Positions 26,718 through 36,427 are shown, counted from the stretch's first letter. The stretch: 64,000 bases of DNA from Rossellomorea aquimaris (GCF_000935355.1 NZ_JXZC01000001.1:806001-870000); one strand, 5' to 3'. The notes: generated from the sequence alone by a model not told the origin. Numbers and translations are program-made.

Positions 26718-27723
26718 TGATATCGTCTCCTCCACCGCGGGCTATGATGATCTCACCTGAGTCCTCTAATCGCCTTATCACAGCTACAATCCGAGACTGT
26801 GCTTCTTCTACATCGCGCAAACGAACCGGCCCCATGAATTCCATTTCTTCTTTAAGGGTCTCCACCATTCGATTAGACATGTTTCTATATACGACTTCCT
26901 TGACTTCGTCGCTGGATACTTTAAGGGCAAGGAGAAGGTCCTCGTTATCACAATCACGAATGACACGTTGAATGGAACGTCCATCAAGGGTAACAATATC
27001 TTCGAACACAAACATTCTCTTCTTGATTTCTTCTGCTAATTCCGGATCTTGAATTTCTAATGCATCCAGGATGGTTTTCTCTGTAGAACGGTCTACCCCA
27101 TTCAGCACTTCCACCACTGCTTCCACTCCACCCGTTTGCGTATAATCCTGGGTAACAGTTGCTGAAAGCTTTCTTTCAAGGATGGCTTCCACCTCACTTA
27201 TCACTTCTGGTGATGTACCATCCATAATAGCGATTCTCCTTGCAATATCCGCTTGAACGTCTTGAGGAAGTTCTGACAGAATTTGGCCTGCTTGCTGGGG
27301 TTCAAGATAAGATAGAATCAATGCAATGGTTTGTGGGTGTTCATTTTGAATAAAGTTGAGAATTTGAGCAGCATCTGCCCTCCTTGCAAAGTCAAAAGGC
27401 TTTACCTGTAAAGATGACGTTAATCGATTTATGATGGCTAATGCTTGTTCCGGTCCGAGTGCTTTTTCTAGTACTGTCTTGGCATAGCCAATCCCGCCTT
27501 GAGAGATATAATCTTGAGCAATGGCAATATTGTGAAACTCCTCTAGAATATCCTCTTTCGCTTCATTCTCTACCTTTTTAACTCCGGAAATCTCTAACGT
27601 TAATTTTTCGATATCTTCTTCTGACAAATGCTTGTACACTGACGCGGATACATCAGGACCAAGAGAGATCAGGAGGATGGCTGCTTTTTGTTTTCCCGTT
27701 AATTCTTTCTCTCTTCTAACCAT
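26710..27723 (-). CDS. fliG: Flagellar motor switch protein FliG
   Basis: FliG is the rotor protein that meets the MotA stator. In the 337-residue protein, the N-terminal domain starts MVRREKELTGKQKAAILLISLGPDVSASVYKHL, the EHPQ motif lies in NEHPQTIALILSYL near residue 126, and the C-terminal torque helix charged residues are seen in QRVIRDCDNEDLLLALK. It ends RGGGDDIIV as in B. subtilis. The ATG at 27723 lies seven bases after GGAGG. It stands between fliF and fliH. Confidence 0.98.
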   Translation of the reverse strand: MVRREKELTGKQKAAILLISLGPDVSASVYKHLSEEDIEKLTLEISGVKKVENEAKEDILEEFHNIAIAQDYISQGGIGYAKTVLEKALGPEQALAIINRLTSSLQVKPFDFARRADAAQILNFIQNEHPQTIALILSYLEPQQAGQILSELPQDVQADIARRIAIMDGTSPEVISEVEAILERKLSATVTQDYTQTGGVEAVVEVLNGVDRSTEKTILDALEIQDPELAEEIKKRMFVFEDIVTLDGRSIQRVIRDCDNEDLLLALKVSSDEVKEVVYRNMSNRMVETLKEEMEFMGPVRLRDVEEAQSRIVAVIRRLEDSGEIIIARGGGDDIIV

Positions 27724-27734
27724 GTTCACCCCTC

Positions 27735-29330
27735 CTAATCCTCTGCTAACCAGGTACGTAATAATTTTGCGAATTCTTCAGGCTTTTCTCTAGCCATCTT
27801 TTCAAGCTGTTTCCGGCGAATGGATCCTTCTGTTTCTTCTTTAGGCTCAATATCAGGGATATGGACAGGCTCCCTTTTTTCTTCGTAAGCCCTTTCTTCT
27901 ATCATTTCTTTCTTTCTGGAACGAATTAAGAAAAATACTAATAGTAGAATGACAACAAGAAGTATCCCTCCGACTGCATAAGTCCACCAAGGAAGAACAG
28001 GTTTCTCTTCAGAGACCAAGTTGACTTTTCCATTAAACGGTTGAACCGAGACGATCACTTTGTCTTTTATTGCTTCGTCTGTTAATTCAGGGGTAGCTTC
28101 CTTGTCAATAGACGTTCGTACAATGGTCGATAATACTTGGCGGATATCATCCACCCTATCTTGAGGAAGGGAATTTACCTCTTCAGGATTTGGAGGTTCC
28201 ACCATAACCTGAATCCCAAGGTCCCGTATTTTGTATGGGCTTTCTACCACTTCTTTACGGATACGATTGACTTCATTGTTGATCGTTTCTTCCATTCGCT
28301 CATAATCACCATTTGATTCAGTTCCTTCTTGGTAGGAACTCGAATCTAGTGTATCATCTGTATCTTCTGCTGAAGGTACCCCTTCAGGACCTGCTCCCTC
28401 TCCAGAAAAAGTTTCAGTTATACGCTGTGCACTCACGGCAATTCCTTCCATATTTTCTTCATCCACTGGTATTACAAGGTTTTCTTCCCGATTTTCCTGG
28501 GTAAAGTCTATATCAGTTGTAACGGATACAACCACCTTGTTAAATCCAATCAATGTGCCGAGCATATTCTGAACTTGACGTTGTATGTCACGTTCAATTT
28601 CTTTCTTAATATCCATCTGTTGAGCAAAGTTCCCTCCGCCCATGGAATTATTTTGGGATTCCAAATCGAAATACTCAAAAAATTGATTCATGATGACGAT
28701 ATTCTCAGTAGGAAGATCAGGAACACTTTTCGAAACCAGATGGTAAAGGGACTTAATCTGCTTTTGATCAAATGTAAAACCTGGATTTGTATTTAATACA
28801 ATGGACGCTGAAGCTTGCTGAACATCATCATTCAAGAAAACCTGCTTCTCAGGAAGGTTAATCATGACTTTTGCATCTTGTACTCCTTCGATCCCTTTCA
28901 TGAGCTGAGCCAGTTCTGTTTGCATTGCATCCAGCTTTAACACATTAAATTCATTATCCGTCATCCCAAATCCAGCATTTTGACTGAAGAAGGAGTAATC
29001 AATACTGCCCGAGTTAGGGATACCTTCTGCCGCTAACTCAACCTTTAATGTATCTACTTGTTCTTTAGGGACCATGATGGTTGATCCACCATCGGAAATT
29101 TGCGATGGTATCCCTCTACCGTCAAGATTTTCTTTAATGTTCCCGGTTTCTGATGGTGATAGATTACTGTAAAGGGGCACAAGCGAAGTTCTTGTTGCAA
29201 AGAAGCTTACAACACTGATCAGAATGACCATAATCAGGAAGATCACACTCATACTTATCTTCTGTTTTTTTGTTTTCCTTGCCCAAAAAGACGTTATTTG
29301 TTCTGTATATTTCTTTAACGATTCATTCAT
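27735..29330 (-). CDS. fliF: Flagellar MS-ring protein FliF
   Basis: FliF builds the MS ring, the first flagellar structure in the membrane. In the 531-residue protein, one membrane helix lies near residues 28-48, the YscJ/FliF ring-building motifs lie in the large extracellular part (VPLYSNLSPSETGNIKENL, then MVPKEQVDTLKVELAAEGIPNSG), and a second membrane helix lies near residue 445. The cytoplasmic FliG-binding tail ends EFAKLLRTWLAED. The start at 29330 has GGAGG six bases upstream. Confidence 0.97.
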   Translation of the reverse strand: MNESLKKYTEQITSFWARKTKKQKISMSVIFLIMVILISVVSFFATRTSLVPLYSNLSPSETGNIKENLDGRGIPSQISDGGSTIMVPKEQVDTLKVELAAEGIPNSGSIDYSFFSQNAGFGMTDNEFNVLKLDAMQTELAQLMKGIEGVQDAKVMINLPEKQVFLNDDVQQASASIVLNTNPGFTFDQKQIKSLYHLVSKSVPDLPTENIVIMNQFFEYFDLESQNNSMGGGNFAQQMDIKKEIERDIQRQVQNMLGTLIGFNKVVVSVTTDIDFTQENREENLVIPVDEENMEGIAVSAQRITETFSGEGAGPEGVPSAEDTDDTLDSSSYQEGTESNGDYERMEETINNEVNRIRKEVVESPYKIRDLGIQVMVEPPNPEEVNSLPQDRVDDIRQVLSTIVRTSIDKEATPELTDEAIKDKVIVSVQPFNGKVNLVSEEKPVLPWWTYAVGGILLVVILLLVFFLIRSRKKEMIEERAYEEKREPVHIPDIEPKEETEGSIRRKQLEKMAREKPEEFAKLLRTWLAED

Positions 29331-29363
29331 TACAATCCTCCGGTACATGACTCCATGAGCCTA

Positions 29364-29669
29364 CTACATTGGCATCCTCATTATTTCTTGGTACGCTTCT
29401 ACTACTTTGTTTCGCACTTCCATGGTCGTTTGGAGCGTAATACTGGCCTTTTGTGAAGCGATCATCATTTGATGAAGATCAACATTTTCACCCCGTACAA
29501 GCTTCTCTGTCATTTGATCTGATTGAACTTGCATGGAATTCACTTCTTCAATGGAATTTTTCAGTAATTGACTGAAATTCTCTGCACCTTCTGAAGGTGT
29601 TATATATTTTTTTTCAATTGACGGACTTATAACTCCAGAATTAATCGAATTAATATTATGTATTGCCAT
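29364..29669 (-). CDS. fliE: Flagellar hook-basal body protein FliE
   Basis: FliE joins the MS ring to the rod. The 101-residue protein has the family C-terminal region GENVDLHQMMIASQKASITLQTTMEVRNKVVEAYQEIMRMPM, and the core ENFSQLLKNSIEEVNSMQ near residue 30. It lies between flgC and fliF, its standard place. AAGAAGG precedes the ATG. Confidence 0.97.
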   Translation of the reverse strand: MAIHNINSINSGVISPSIEKKYITPSEGAENFSQLLKNSIEEVNSMQVQSDQMTEKLVRGENVDLHQMMIASQKASITLQTTMEVRNKVVEAYQEIMRMPM

Positions 29670-29687
29670 AGAACTGAACCTTCTTCC

Positions 29688-30149
29688 CTATTTACCGATT
29701 TCCAATGATTTCATTAACATCGCTTTATTCGCATTAAATACGGTTACGTTTGCTTCATATGAACGGGTAGCCGATATAAGGTCAACCATTTCTCTTAATG
29801 GATCTACGTTGGGGAGTTGCACATACCCCTCGTCATTCGCATCCGGATGTTCAGGATCGAACACCATTTTAAATGGTGTCTCATCATCTTCTTCGATTCT
29901 GGAAACCTTTACCCCGATGCCAACACTGTTTTTGTCTCTTGTGTTCATTGCATTGTTTAAAAATGATGAAAATTGATTTTCCTTAGATGCCATTACAACA
30001 GATTTTCTCTTATAAGGCTGCCATTCCCCATTGACCATTTTCCCTCTTGTTGTGTCCACATTCGCCATATTCGATGAAATGACATCCATTCTTAAACGTT
30101 GAGCCGTCAGGGCAGAAGCGGTTGTATTCATACTAGTAAATATCGCCAT
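29688..30149 (-). CDS. flgC: Flagellar basal body rod protein FlgC
   Basis: FlgC is a proximal rod subunit. The 153-residue protein has the N-terminal rod signature TASALTAQRLRMDVISSNMANVDTT (near residue 10) and a C-terminal helix ending VFNANKAMLMKSLEIGK. The ATG at 30149 matches B. subtilis numbering and lies nine bases from GGAGG; another ATG two codons upstream overlaps the flgB stop (ATGA) and is a possible alternative. Confidence 0.96.
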   Translation of the reverse strand: MAIFTSMNTTASALTAQRLRMDVISSNMANVDTTRGKMVNGEWQPYKRKSVVMASKENQFSSFLNNAMNTRDKNSVGIGVKVSRIEEDDETPFKMVFDPEHPDANDEGYVQLPNVDPLREMVDLISATRSYEANVTVFNANKAMLMKSLEIGK

Positions 30150-30151
30150 TA

Positions 30152-30541
30152 TCATTTACCTCCCCTTACAACCGTCTGAAGACTGTTGAACTTACCATTT
30201 ATCCGATCTGTCAAGGCGTTAAAATAGATTTGATTCGAAGCCATTTCTGACATTTCCTGGTCTAAATCCACACCATTTCCATTGTGATTATATTGATAAG
30301 CTGTCTTGGTTTTAACTGCTGGATGTTGACTGCTTGAATGAAATAAAAAATGCCGGTGATCGGTTCTTTTCGCATCCAGTTGTTGAATTGATTGATCTAA
30401 CATTGTTTTAAATTCTACTTTTTTTGCTTTATAATTTGGCGTATCGACATTTGCGATATTTTGAGAGATTACTTTTTGATTTAATGAGGCGTAATTAAGT
30501 CCTCTTTCTAGAGTTGTGAAAGTGTTGGAAAATATTTTCAC
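30152..30541 (-). CDS. flgB: Flagellar basal body rod protein FlgB
   Basis: FlgB is a proximal rod subunit and the first gene of the fla/che operon. The 129-residue protein has the rod signature LNQKVISQNIANVDTPNYKAKKVEF near residue 20 and a C-terminal MASNQIYFNALTDRINGKFNSLQTVVRGGK. The start is taken as GTG at 30541, after AGAGGTG with a suitable spacer, giving the B. subtilis length. A longer open frame (to 30604) adds 21 residues with no site and no homology I recognise. Confidence 0.95.
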   Translation of the reverse strand: MKIFSNTFTTLERGLNYASLNQKVISQNIANVDTPNYKAKKVEFKTMLDQSIQQLDAKRTDHRHFLFHSSSQHPAVKTKTAYQYNHNGNGVDLDQEMSEMASNQIYFNALTDRINGKFNSLQTVVRGGK

Positions 30542-30795
30542 TTTAGGCACCTCTATCCGTTTTTTTGACAAGATACTACTATTTTTTACAAATTTAGCAT
30601 GCAACAGTATTTATTGTAATGTTTAGCAAGATTAGTGTCTATGAATATTCCGTAAATTTTCATGAATGAGGTCGATATTCAAAGAATTTGTGACTTTCAA
30701 TCTATATTTAACCCTTAAATTCCCAAGGATATTTTTACAATTAAAAGGCTTTTTTTCTAGTTTCATTACATATATGTTACATACCCGTTTGGTTC

Positions 30796-30816
30796 ATTTT
30801 CAATGTACATGAAAAT
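30796..30816. repeat. 21-bp inverted repeat in the fla/che leader
   Basis: ATTTTCA and TGAAAAT arms are separated by ATGTACA. The arms recall CodY half-sites (AATTTTC/GAAAATT), but the spacing is seven to nine bases instead of one, so I do not call it a CodY box. It could bind another dimeric regulator. Confidence 0.45.
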
Positions 30817-30912
30817 AACACCTGCAAAGAGAGGTGAAAGTAATCATATTATCCATTCTTACTATTCTATAAGTACTTTTGTCGAAAATAGTCGTAACAT
30901 TGCTGTAACTTT

Positions 30913-30940
30913 ATTGTACTATTCATGTCATTTATGACAA
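30913..30940 (-). promoter_or_regulatory. Candidate SigA promoter of the fla/che operon
   Basis: On the minus strand, -35 TTGTCA (30935-30940) and -10 TACAAT (30913-30918) have a 16-base spacer. It would give an untranslated leader of about 370 bases before flgB, long but comparable to the distal fla/che promoter arrangement known in B. subtilis. Confidence 0.5.
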
Positions 30941-31016
30941 TACCTAATGGATAATTACCGATAGTCCATTCGACTTATTTTCACTAAACAATCTGATATT
31001 TCCGTCCATTCGTACC

Positions 31017-31181
31017 ACAAAAGCGGAGGGGCTTCGCCTAGAGGTGACAAGCATAAGCAAAGGGAACCGGAAAGGCGCTCTATCCTTTTTGGTTTCCTTT
31101 GCTTATGACCTCGAGCCTCTAAGCCCCGGAGCTGGATGAAACAAAAGCGGAGGGGCTTCGCCCAGAGGCGACAAGCATAAG
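31017..31181. repeat. Hairpin-forming intergenic repeat element, one full and one partial copy
   Basis: A 41-base unit beginning acaaaagcggaggggcttcg at 31017 recurs at 31141 with two mismatches by my count. The stretch 31092-31135 is an imperfect inverted copy of 31021-31067, so the first copy can form a long hairpin. I recall similar GC-richer elements scattered between genes in Bacillaceae, but that was not checked. A spurious open frame covers this region on the minus strand. Confidence 0.75.
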
Positions 31182-31188
31182 GGAAGAC

Positions 31189-31227
31189 AAATAAAAAAGC
31201 TGTTCCCCAATTATCAGGGAACAGCTT
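31189..31227 (-). terminator. Terminator after codY
   Basis: On the minus strand an 11-bp stem (arms 31197-31207 and 31217-31227) is followed by TTTTTTATTT. It is a strong intrinsic terminator about 20 bases after the codY stop and should limit read-through into the fla/che operon. Confidence 0.9.
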
Positions 31228-31247
31228 ATTCATTGTCATTGTATTGA

Positions 31248-32027
31248 TTAATTTGTACGAAGCTTATCTAACTCAACTAAGAACTTATTGTTTAAGACTT
31301 TAATGTAGGTACCTTTCATTCCCAGGGAACGAGACTCAATGACACCGGCACTTTCTAATTTACGAAGGGCATTAACGATTACTGAACGAGTAATTCCCAC
31401 TCTATCTGCAATTTTGGAAGCAACCAGAAGACCTTCATTACCATTTAACTCTTCAAAGATATGCTCGATCGCTTCAAGCTCACTGTATGATAATGAACTG
31501 ATCGCCATTTGCACGACAGCTTTACTTCTAGCTTCGACTTCAATTTCTTCAGCTTTTTCGCGAAGAATTTCCATACCGACTACTGTTGCACCATATTCAG
31601 CCAGGATGAGATCATCATCTTCGAAACTTGCTTCCAGGCGAGCAAGAATTAATGTACCCAGTCTTTCTCCCCCACCGATAATGGGAACGATAGTTGTTAA
31701 ACCATTTTTGAAGAATTCTCTGTTTTCAACAGGAAATGCAGTATATTCACTGTTTACATCCAGGTTTGGAGATGTTTCCTGAACATTAAACAGGTTCTGA
31801 GTATACTCCTCAGGGAATTGACGGTCAGCAAGCATTTGTTTCATGCGCTCGTTTTCAATTTGCTGATTAATAGCGTATCCAAGTAATTTCCCTCGACGAC
31901 TTACAACGAATACATTTGCTTCAATGACCTTGCTGAGTGTTTCTGACATTTCTTTGAAGTTAACTGGTTTACCAGCTGCTTTTTGCAGCATAGCATTGAT
32001 GGTTCTTGTTTTACCTAATAAATTCAT
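31248..32027 (-). CDS. codY: GTP- and branched-chain amino acid-sensing repressor CodY
   Basis: CodY represses stationary-phase, nutrient-uptake and motility genes when GTP and isoleucine are high. In the 259-residue protein, the N-terminal GAF domain binds branched-chain amino acids ([21 protein letters not shown] region near residues 70-90), and the C-terminal winged helix contains [34 protein letters not shown] near residues 203-236. AGGAGG precedes the ATG. It ends the xerC-hslV-hslU-codY cluster and stands just upstream of fla/che, which CodY controls in B. subtilis. Confidence 0.98.
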   Translation of the reverse strand: MNLLGKTRTINAMLQKAAGKPVNFKEMSETLSKVIEANVFVVSRRGKLLGYAINQQIENERMKQMLADRQFPEEYTQNLFNVQETSPNLDVNSEYTAFPVENREFFKNGLTTIVPIIGGGERLGTLILARLEASFEDDDLILAEYGATVVGMEILREKAEEIEVEARSKAVVQMAISSLSYSELEAIEHIFEELNGNEGLLVASKIADRVGITRSVIVNALRKLESAGVIESRSLGMKGTYIKVLNNKFLVELDKLRTN

Positions 32028-32124
32028 TTCATTTCCTCCTACTACAACTTAAGTGTATCTATTATTTAATTTTAGTATTGTGAATAATTCATCTATCTTT
32101 ACCCAATAGAGTGAAGGTGAAAAC

Positions 32125-33537
32125 TTATAGAATAAACTGACTCAGATCCTTATCCTTGGATATTGCGCCTAACTTATCGTCTACATACTGAGGTGTGATT
32201 TTAACCGTTTCCAATGTAATGTCCGGAGCTTCAAAAGACAAGTCCTCGAGAAGTTTTTCCATAATCGTATGAAGTCTTCTCGCTCCAATATTATCGGTGT
32301 TCTGATTTACGTCATATGCAATTTCAGCTAATCTACGAATAGCATCGTCAGAAAATTCAATTTGTATACCTTCTGTTTCCATTAAAGCAATGTATTGTTT
32401 GATAATTGCGTTATCAGGTTCAACAAGTATACGTACAAAGTCTTCTGTAGAAAGCTTCTGTAGTTCCACTCTGATTGGAAAACGGCCTTGTAATTCCGGA
32501 ATTAGATCCGATGGTTTACTCATGTGAAAGGCACCTGCGGCAATGAAAAGCACGTGATCTGTTTTCACGGAACCATGCTTCGTGACCACCGTAGATCCTT
32601 CTACAACAGGAAGGATGTCACGCTGCACCCCTTCTCTTGAAACATCGGCCGAAGATTGACCGGAGCCCTTGCTTGCAATTTTATCAATCTCATCGATAAA
32701 AATGATTCCTGATTGCTCTGCACGCACGATTGCTTCCTGGGTCACTTCGTCCATATCAATGAGCTTTTGAGCTTCCTCATTTGTAAGAACGACTCTCGCT
32801 TCTTTCACCTTTAATTTTCGTTTTTTCTTTTTCTTCGGCATGAAGTTACTCATGGCATCCTGCATGTTCATACCCATTTGTTCCATACCGGAGCCTTGGA
32901 GCATATCGAACATGGAAGGCTGCTGCTCTTCCACTTCAATGGTGATGTACTCTTCTTCAAGCTCACCATTTTGAAGCCTCTTTTCCATTCTTCGTCTTTG
33001 CTCTTGAAGGGAACTCTCTTCTTGCTTTTCTTCCTCTTCTTCCGAAGTGCCCTGAGTCTGACTGCCACCAAAAATCATTTCGAATGGGTTTTTGTAAGAA
33101 GATGACTTTTTCTTTGATGGCACAACCATTTCGACTAAGCGTCGATTGGCGTTTTCAGCAGCTCTTTCACGAACTCCTACCATCTTCTCCTCTTTCACAA
33201 GACGGACAGACGTTTCGACTAAATCTCTTACCATTGATTCCACATCACGTCCAACATAGCCTACTTCAGTAAACTTTGTAGCCTCCACTTTTACAAAAGG
33301 CGCTCTTACAAGCTTCGCGATTCTTCTGGCAATCTCTGTCTTTCCGACACCTGTTGGTCCCATCATTAAAATGTTCTTTGGAATCACTTCATCCTTTAAT
33401 ACATCCGAAAGAAGGCTGCGACGATAACGGTTTCGTAAGGCAACAGCGACCGCTCTCTTTGCATCTTTTTGTCCTACAATATATTGATCCAGACGTTCAA
33501 CAATTTGCCTTGGAGTTAAGTGATCAGTACTCTTCAT
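32125..33537 (-). CDS. hslU: ATP-dependent protease ATPase subunit HslU (ClpY)
   Basis: HslU is the AAA+ unfoldase that feeds HslV. In the 470-residue protein, the Walker A is [14 protein letters not shown] near residue 57, an inserted charged I-domain (Lys/Glu/Gln-rich, about residues 110-230) follows, the Walker B is [12 protein letters not shown] near residue 275, the sensor is in [28 protein letters not shown], and the C-terminus ends KDLSQFIL, which docks into HslV. The ATG at 33537 is preferred to an upstream GTG that overlaps the AAGGAG site, although its spacer is long. Confidence 0.97.
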   Translation of the reverse strand: MKSTDHLTPRQIVERLDQYIVGQKDAKRAVAVALRNRYRRSLLSDVLKDEVIPKNILMMGPTGVGKTEIARRIAKLVRAPFVKVEATKFTEVGYVGRDVESMVRDLVETSVRLVKEEKMVGVRERAAENANRRLVEMVVPSKKKSSSYKNPFEMIFGGSQTQGTSEEEEEKQEESSLQEQRRRMEKRLQNGELEEEYITIEVEEQQPSMFDMLQGSGMEQMGMNMQDAMSNFMPKKKKKRKLKVKEARVVLTNEEAQKLIDMDEVTQEAIVRAEQSGIIFIDEIDKIASKGSGQSSADVSREGVQRDILPVVEGSTVVTKHGSVKTDHVLFIAAGAFHMSKPSDLIPELQGRFPIRVELQKLSTEDFVRILVEPDNAIIKQYIALMETEGIQIEFSDDAIRRLAEIAYDVNQNTDNIGARRLHTIMEKLLEDLSFEAPDITLETVKITPQYVDDKLGAISKDKDLSQFIL

Positions 33538-33605
33538 TAAATGGCACACTCCTTACTTTCCATATAGTGTGAAAGAATATTAAATTAAAAACTAATGCCC
33601 CATGT

Positions 33606-34148
33606 TTAAAGCTCTTCAACAATAATTTGGTTATTTGTATATACACATATATCTGCAGCGATCTGTAAGGAAGACTGAGCGATTTCCCTTGCAGATAAAT
33701 GGTCTCCTGCGTATTGCTTTAACGCTCTTCCAGCAGATAATGCATAATTCCCACCTGATCCAATGGCTAAAATGCCATCATCCGGCTCAATCACTTCACC
33801 TGTTCCAGAGATTAAAAGCAAGTGATTTTCATCCATTACAATCAACATCGCTTCAAGCTTTCTTAACACCTTGTCGCTTCTCCACTCTTTAGCCAGCTCA
33901 ACTGCGGCTCTCGGAAGATTCCCGTTAAATTCCTGGAGTTTGCCTTCGAACATTTCTGATAGTGTGAATGCATCGGCAACAGATCCGGCAAAACCTGCCA
34001 ATACTTTACCATTAAAAAGCTTTCGTACTTTTTTTGCTGTGTGCTTCATCACAACTGTATTGCCAAATGTAACCTGTCCGTCACCAGACATCGCACATTT
34101 GCCTCTATGTTGCACTGCAAAAATAGTGGTTGCGTGGAATTGTTCCAT
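33606..34148 (-). CDS. hslV: ATP-dependent protease peptidase subunit HslV (ClpQ)
   Basis: HslV is the proteasome-like peptidase of HslUV. The 180-residue protein starts [12 protein letters not shown], and the catalytic Thr of the family corresponds to the first Thr of ATTIF (residue 7). [17 protein letters not shown] and [23 protein letters not shown] are present. GGAGG lies seven bases before the ATG. Unlike B. subtilis ClpQ, which begins with serines, residues 2-4 are Glu-Gln-Phe, so exposing the catalytic Thr would need removal of six residues. Confidence 0.95.
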   Translation of the reverse strand: MEQFHATTIFAVQHRGKCAMSGDGQVTFGNTVVMKHTAKKVRKLFNGKVLAGFAGSVADAFTLSEMFEGKLQEFNGNLPRAAVELAKEWRSDKVLRKLEAMLIVMDENHLLLISGTGEVIEPDDGILAIGSGGNYALSAGRALKQYAGDHLSAREIAQSSLQIAADICVYTNNQIIVEEL

Positions 34149-34167
34149 ATCCTGACCTCCAACTCTT

Positions 34168-35067
34168 CTAAGCACGTGGATGATGTGCTAAATACGTTTT
34201 TCTCAACTGGTCCTTTGAAACATGAGTATATACTTGAGTCGATGATAACTGAGAGTGTCCAAGAAGTTCCTGAACCGTTCTTAGATCGGCACCATTATTA
34301 AGTAAATGAGTTGCAAATGTGTGCCTTAGCATATGGGGGTGTATCTTTCCGGTCAAGGAAGCCCTCTCGATAATCTTATTCAAGATAAGGCGTATCCCTC
34401 TTTGGGTTAATGCTCCGCCACGATGATTGACCAATAAATGTGTATGCGTCTGATTCTTCATTAACATGGGTCGGGATTGTGTTATGTATTGTTCTAAAGC
34501 ATCATGAGCAAAGCTGCCAAATGGTACATATCTTTCTTTGTTACCCTTACCTTTCACAAGGATTGTAGAAAGCCCAAAATCTACGTCCTTCAGTTGCATA
34601 TTTGTGCATTCACTTACGCGAATACCTGTTGCATATAAAAGTTCGAAGATGGCTCGGTTGCGGATGTCTAAAAGTGTGTCTCCACCGCAAGCTTCCAACA
34701 ATGCTTGTATTTCTTCTTCATAAAAAAATTTAGGCAACCGTTGTTCTTTTTTAGGAAGATTCACGAAAGAAAATGGGTTAACGGTCAGCTGTTTTTCCCG
34801 ATTTAAATAGCGGTAAAAACTTCTTAAACTGGAGACCTTCCTTGAAATGGAGGACCTCATTAAACCATGTTCATGCAGCTTGGTTAAAAAAAGTCTCGCA
34901 TCAGAATACTCGACATCTTTTAATGAACTTAAACCTTGTTCTTTCATAAATACGTAGAACTCTTCAATATCATGACGATATTGTTCAAAAGTGTGAGCAG
35001 AATAATGCTTTTCCATTTGTATATATTCAGTAAAGGATTGTAATTGTTCATATAATTGATTTTTCAT
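34168..35067 (-). CDS. xerC: Tyrosine recombinase XerC (CodV)
   Basis: XerC resolves chromosome dimers at dif during division. In the 299-residue protein, a SAM-like N-terminal core-binding domain ([26 protein letters not shown]) is followed by the catalytic domain with the expected R-K-H-R-H-Y residues: Arg in ATGIRVSEC, His and Arg in [12 protein letters not shown], His in [16 protein letters not shown] and the nucleophile Tyr in the same motif. The ATG at 35067 follows GAGGTG. It belongs to the codVWXY-type cluster, 19 bases upstream of hslV. Confidence 0.96.
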   Translation of the reverse strand: MKNQLYEQLQSFTEYIQMEKHYSAHTFEQYRHDIEEFYVFMKEQGLSSLKDVEYSDARLFLTKLHEHGLMRSSISRKVSSLRSFYRYLNREKQLTVNPFSFVNLPKKEQRLPKFFYEEEIQALLEACGGDTLLDIRNRAIFELLYATGIRVSECTNMQLKDVDFGLSTILVKGKGNKERYVPFGSFAHDALEQYITQSRPMLMKNQTHTHLLVNHRGGALTQRGIRLILNKIIERASLTGKIHPHMLRHTFATHLLNNGADLRTVQELLGHSQLSSTQVYTHVSKDQLRKTYLAHHPRA

Positions 35068-35128
35068 TTTTAACACCTCACAAGGGCTACTAAATAGTAA
35101 CACAACCGAGCAGCCCTTGCAATGAATT

Positions 35129-36427
35129 TTACACTTTTTTCACAAAGTTCTGAATTGTTTCCAAGGCCCGATTTGCGTGTTGTTCATTTCGCTCTTTCTT
35201 GCCTTTTACCTTTTTGGGTAAGTCAGGGAATAGACCGAAATTAGCATTCATCGGCTGGAAGTTGTTCTTGTTGGCAGTGGTTATATACCTTGCCATGCTT
35301 CCAATCGCCGTTTCATGCGGAAATACCAGGGGTGATTCACCCATGGCCATTTTCGCAGCATTGATTCCGGCAATCAACCCGCTGGCAGCGGATTCCACAT
35401 AACCTTCCACCCCTGTCATTTGACCAGCAAAAAACAGGTTCTCATGATCTTTTAGTTGATAGGTATCTTTTAGAACATTGGGAGAGTTGATGAAGGTATT
35501 TCTGTGCATGACCCCATAACGGACAATATCTGCATTCTCAAGCCCCGGAATTAATTGGAGTACTTCTTTTTGCGGTCCCCACTTTAAATGTGTTTGGAAA
35601 CCTACGATATTATAGAGTGTTCCTGCTGCATCATCTTGTCTTAACTGAACAACAGCATAGGGTCGTTTACCTGTTTTAGGGTCTTCTAATCCCACTGGCT
35701 TTAGAGGACCGAATAACATGGTTTTCTTACCCCGGGAAGCCATTACTTCTATCGGCATGCAGCCTTCAAAGAAAATTTCTTTTTCAAACTCTTTCAAAGG
35801 CACTGTTTCAGCTGAAATAAGAGCTTCATAAAAACGATTGAACTCACTCTCTGTCATTGGACAATTTAAATATGCCGCTTCCCCTTTGTCATATCGGGAT
35901 TTCAAATACACTTTGTCCATATCAATGGAGTCCTTCTCAATGATGGGAGCAGCTGCATCATAGAAATATAAATGCTCTTCACCCGTTACTTTTCTTATTT
36001 TTTCAGAAAGATTCTCACTTGTAAGCGGTCCTGTGGCTACAATCGTAATTCCTTCAGGAAGATCCGTGACTTCTTCATTGAATACTGTGACATTCGGGTG
36101 ATTTTTCACTTTCTCAGTAACATGACCCGCAAATTCATGGCGATCGACTGCTAAAGCTCCTCCCGCCGGAACTGAACAAGCATCAGCTGCTGACATAATG
36201 ACCGAATCTAATTGACGCATTTCTTCTTTCAATACCCCAACGGCATTGGTTAATGTATTTGCTCTAAGTGAGTTGCTGCACACAAGCTCTGCAAATTTAT
36301 CTGTATGATGGGCAGGTGTCTGGCGGACCGGTCTCATTTCATAAAGGTTTACCTTTATTCCCCTCTTGGCAATCTGCCAAGCAGCTTCACTTCCCGCTAA
36401 CCCTGCTCCGATGACATTTACTAGCAT
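35129..36427 (-). CDS. trmFO: Methylene-THF tRNA (uracil-54-C5) methyltransferase TrmFO
   Basis: TrmFO makes ribothymidine 54 in tRNA using methylene-tetrahydrofolate and FAD. The 432-residue protein has the N-terminal FAD-binding motif [26 protein letters not shown], the conserved VCSNSLRAN segment with a key Cys near residue 50, and [20 protein letters not shown] near residue 350. It was formerly called Gid. AGGGGGTC precedes the ATG. A TACAAT box at 36474-36479 may be its -10, but no good -35 is seen. Confidence 0.97.
   Translation of the reverse strand: MLVNVIGAGLAGSEAAWQIAKRGIKVNLYEMRPVRQTPAHHTDKFAELVCSNSLRANTLTNAVGVLKEEMRQLDSVIMSAADACSVPAGGALAVDRHEFAGHVTEKVKNHPNVTVFNEEVTDLPEGITIVATGPLTSENLSEKIRKVTGEEHLYFYDAAAPIIEKDSIDMDKVYLKSRYDKGEAAYLNCPMTESEFNRFYEALISAETVPLKEFEKEIFFEGCMPIEVMASRGKKTMLFGPLKPVGLEDPKTGKRPYAVVQLRQDDAAGTLYNIVGFQTHLKWGPQKEVLQLIPGLENADIVRYGVMHRNTFINSPNVLKDTYQLKDHENLFFAGQMTGVEGYVESAASGLIAGINAAKMAMGESPLVFPHETAIGSMARYITTANKNNFQPMNANFGLFPDLPKKVKGKKERNEQHANRALETIQNFVKKV

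Larger units (their letters stand above)
30542..31016. other. Intergenic control region upstream of flgB
   Basis: This roughly 475-base AT-rich stretch holds no gene I can support. It contains a candidate SigA promoter (30913-30940), an imperfectly understood 21-bp inverted repeat (30796-30816), a weaker TTGAAA/TAACAT pair just below it, and a SigD-like box on the plus strand (30653-30678). I saw no canonical SigD promoter reading toward flgB. Confidence 0.6.

Noticed and set aside
30674-30688. CodY box in the fla/che leader
   Set aside because: The best match to AATTTTCWGAAAATT has four mismatches, too weak in this AT-rich region.
31017-31181. Two 41-base direct repeats as a CRISPR array
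   Set aside because: There are only two copies, the 83-base interval is itself a hairpin arm, and no cas genes are near.
30955-31239. Minus-strand open frame of 94 residues in the codY-flgB gap
   Set aside because: It lies wholly over the hairpin repeat and the codY terminator, has no ribosome binding site and its composition is that of the repeat.
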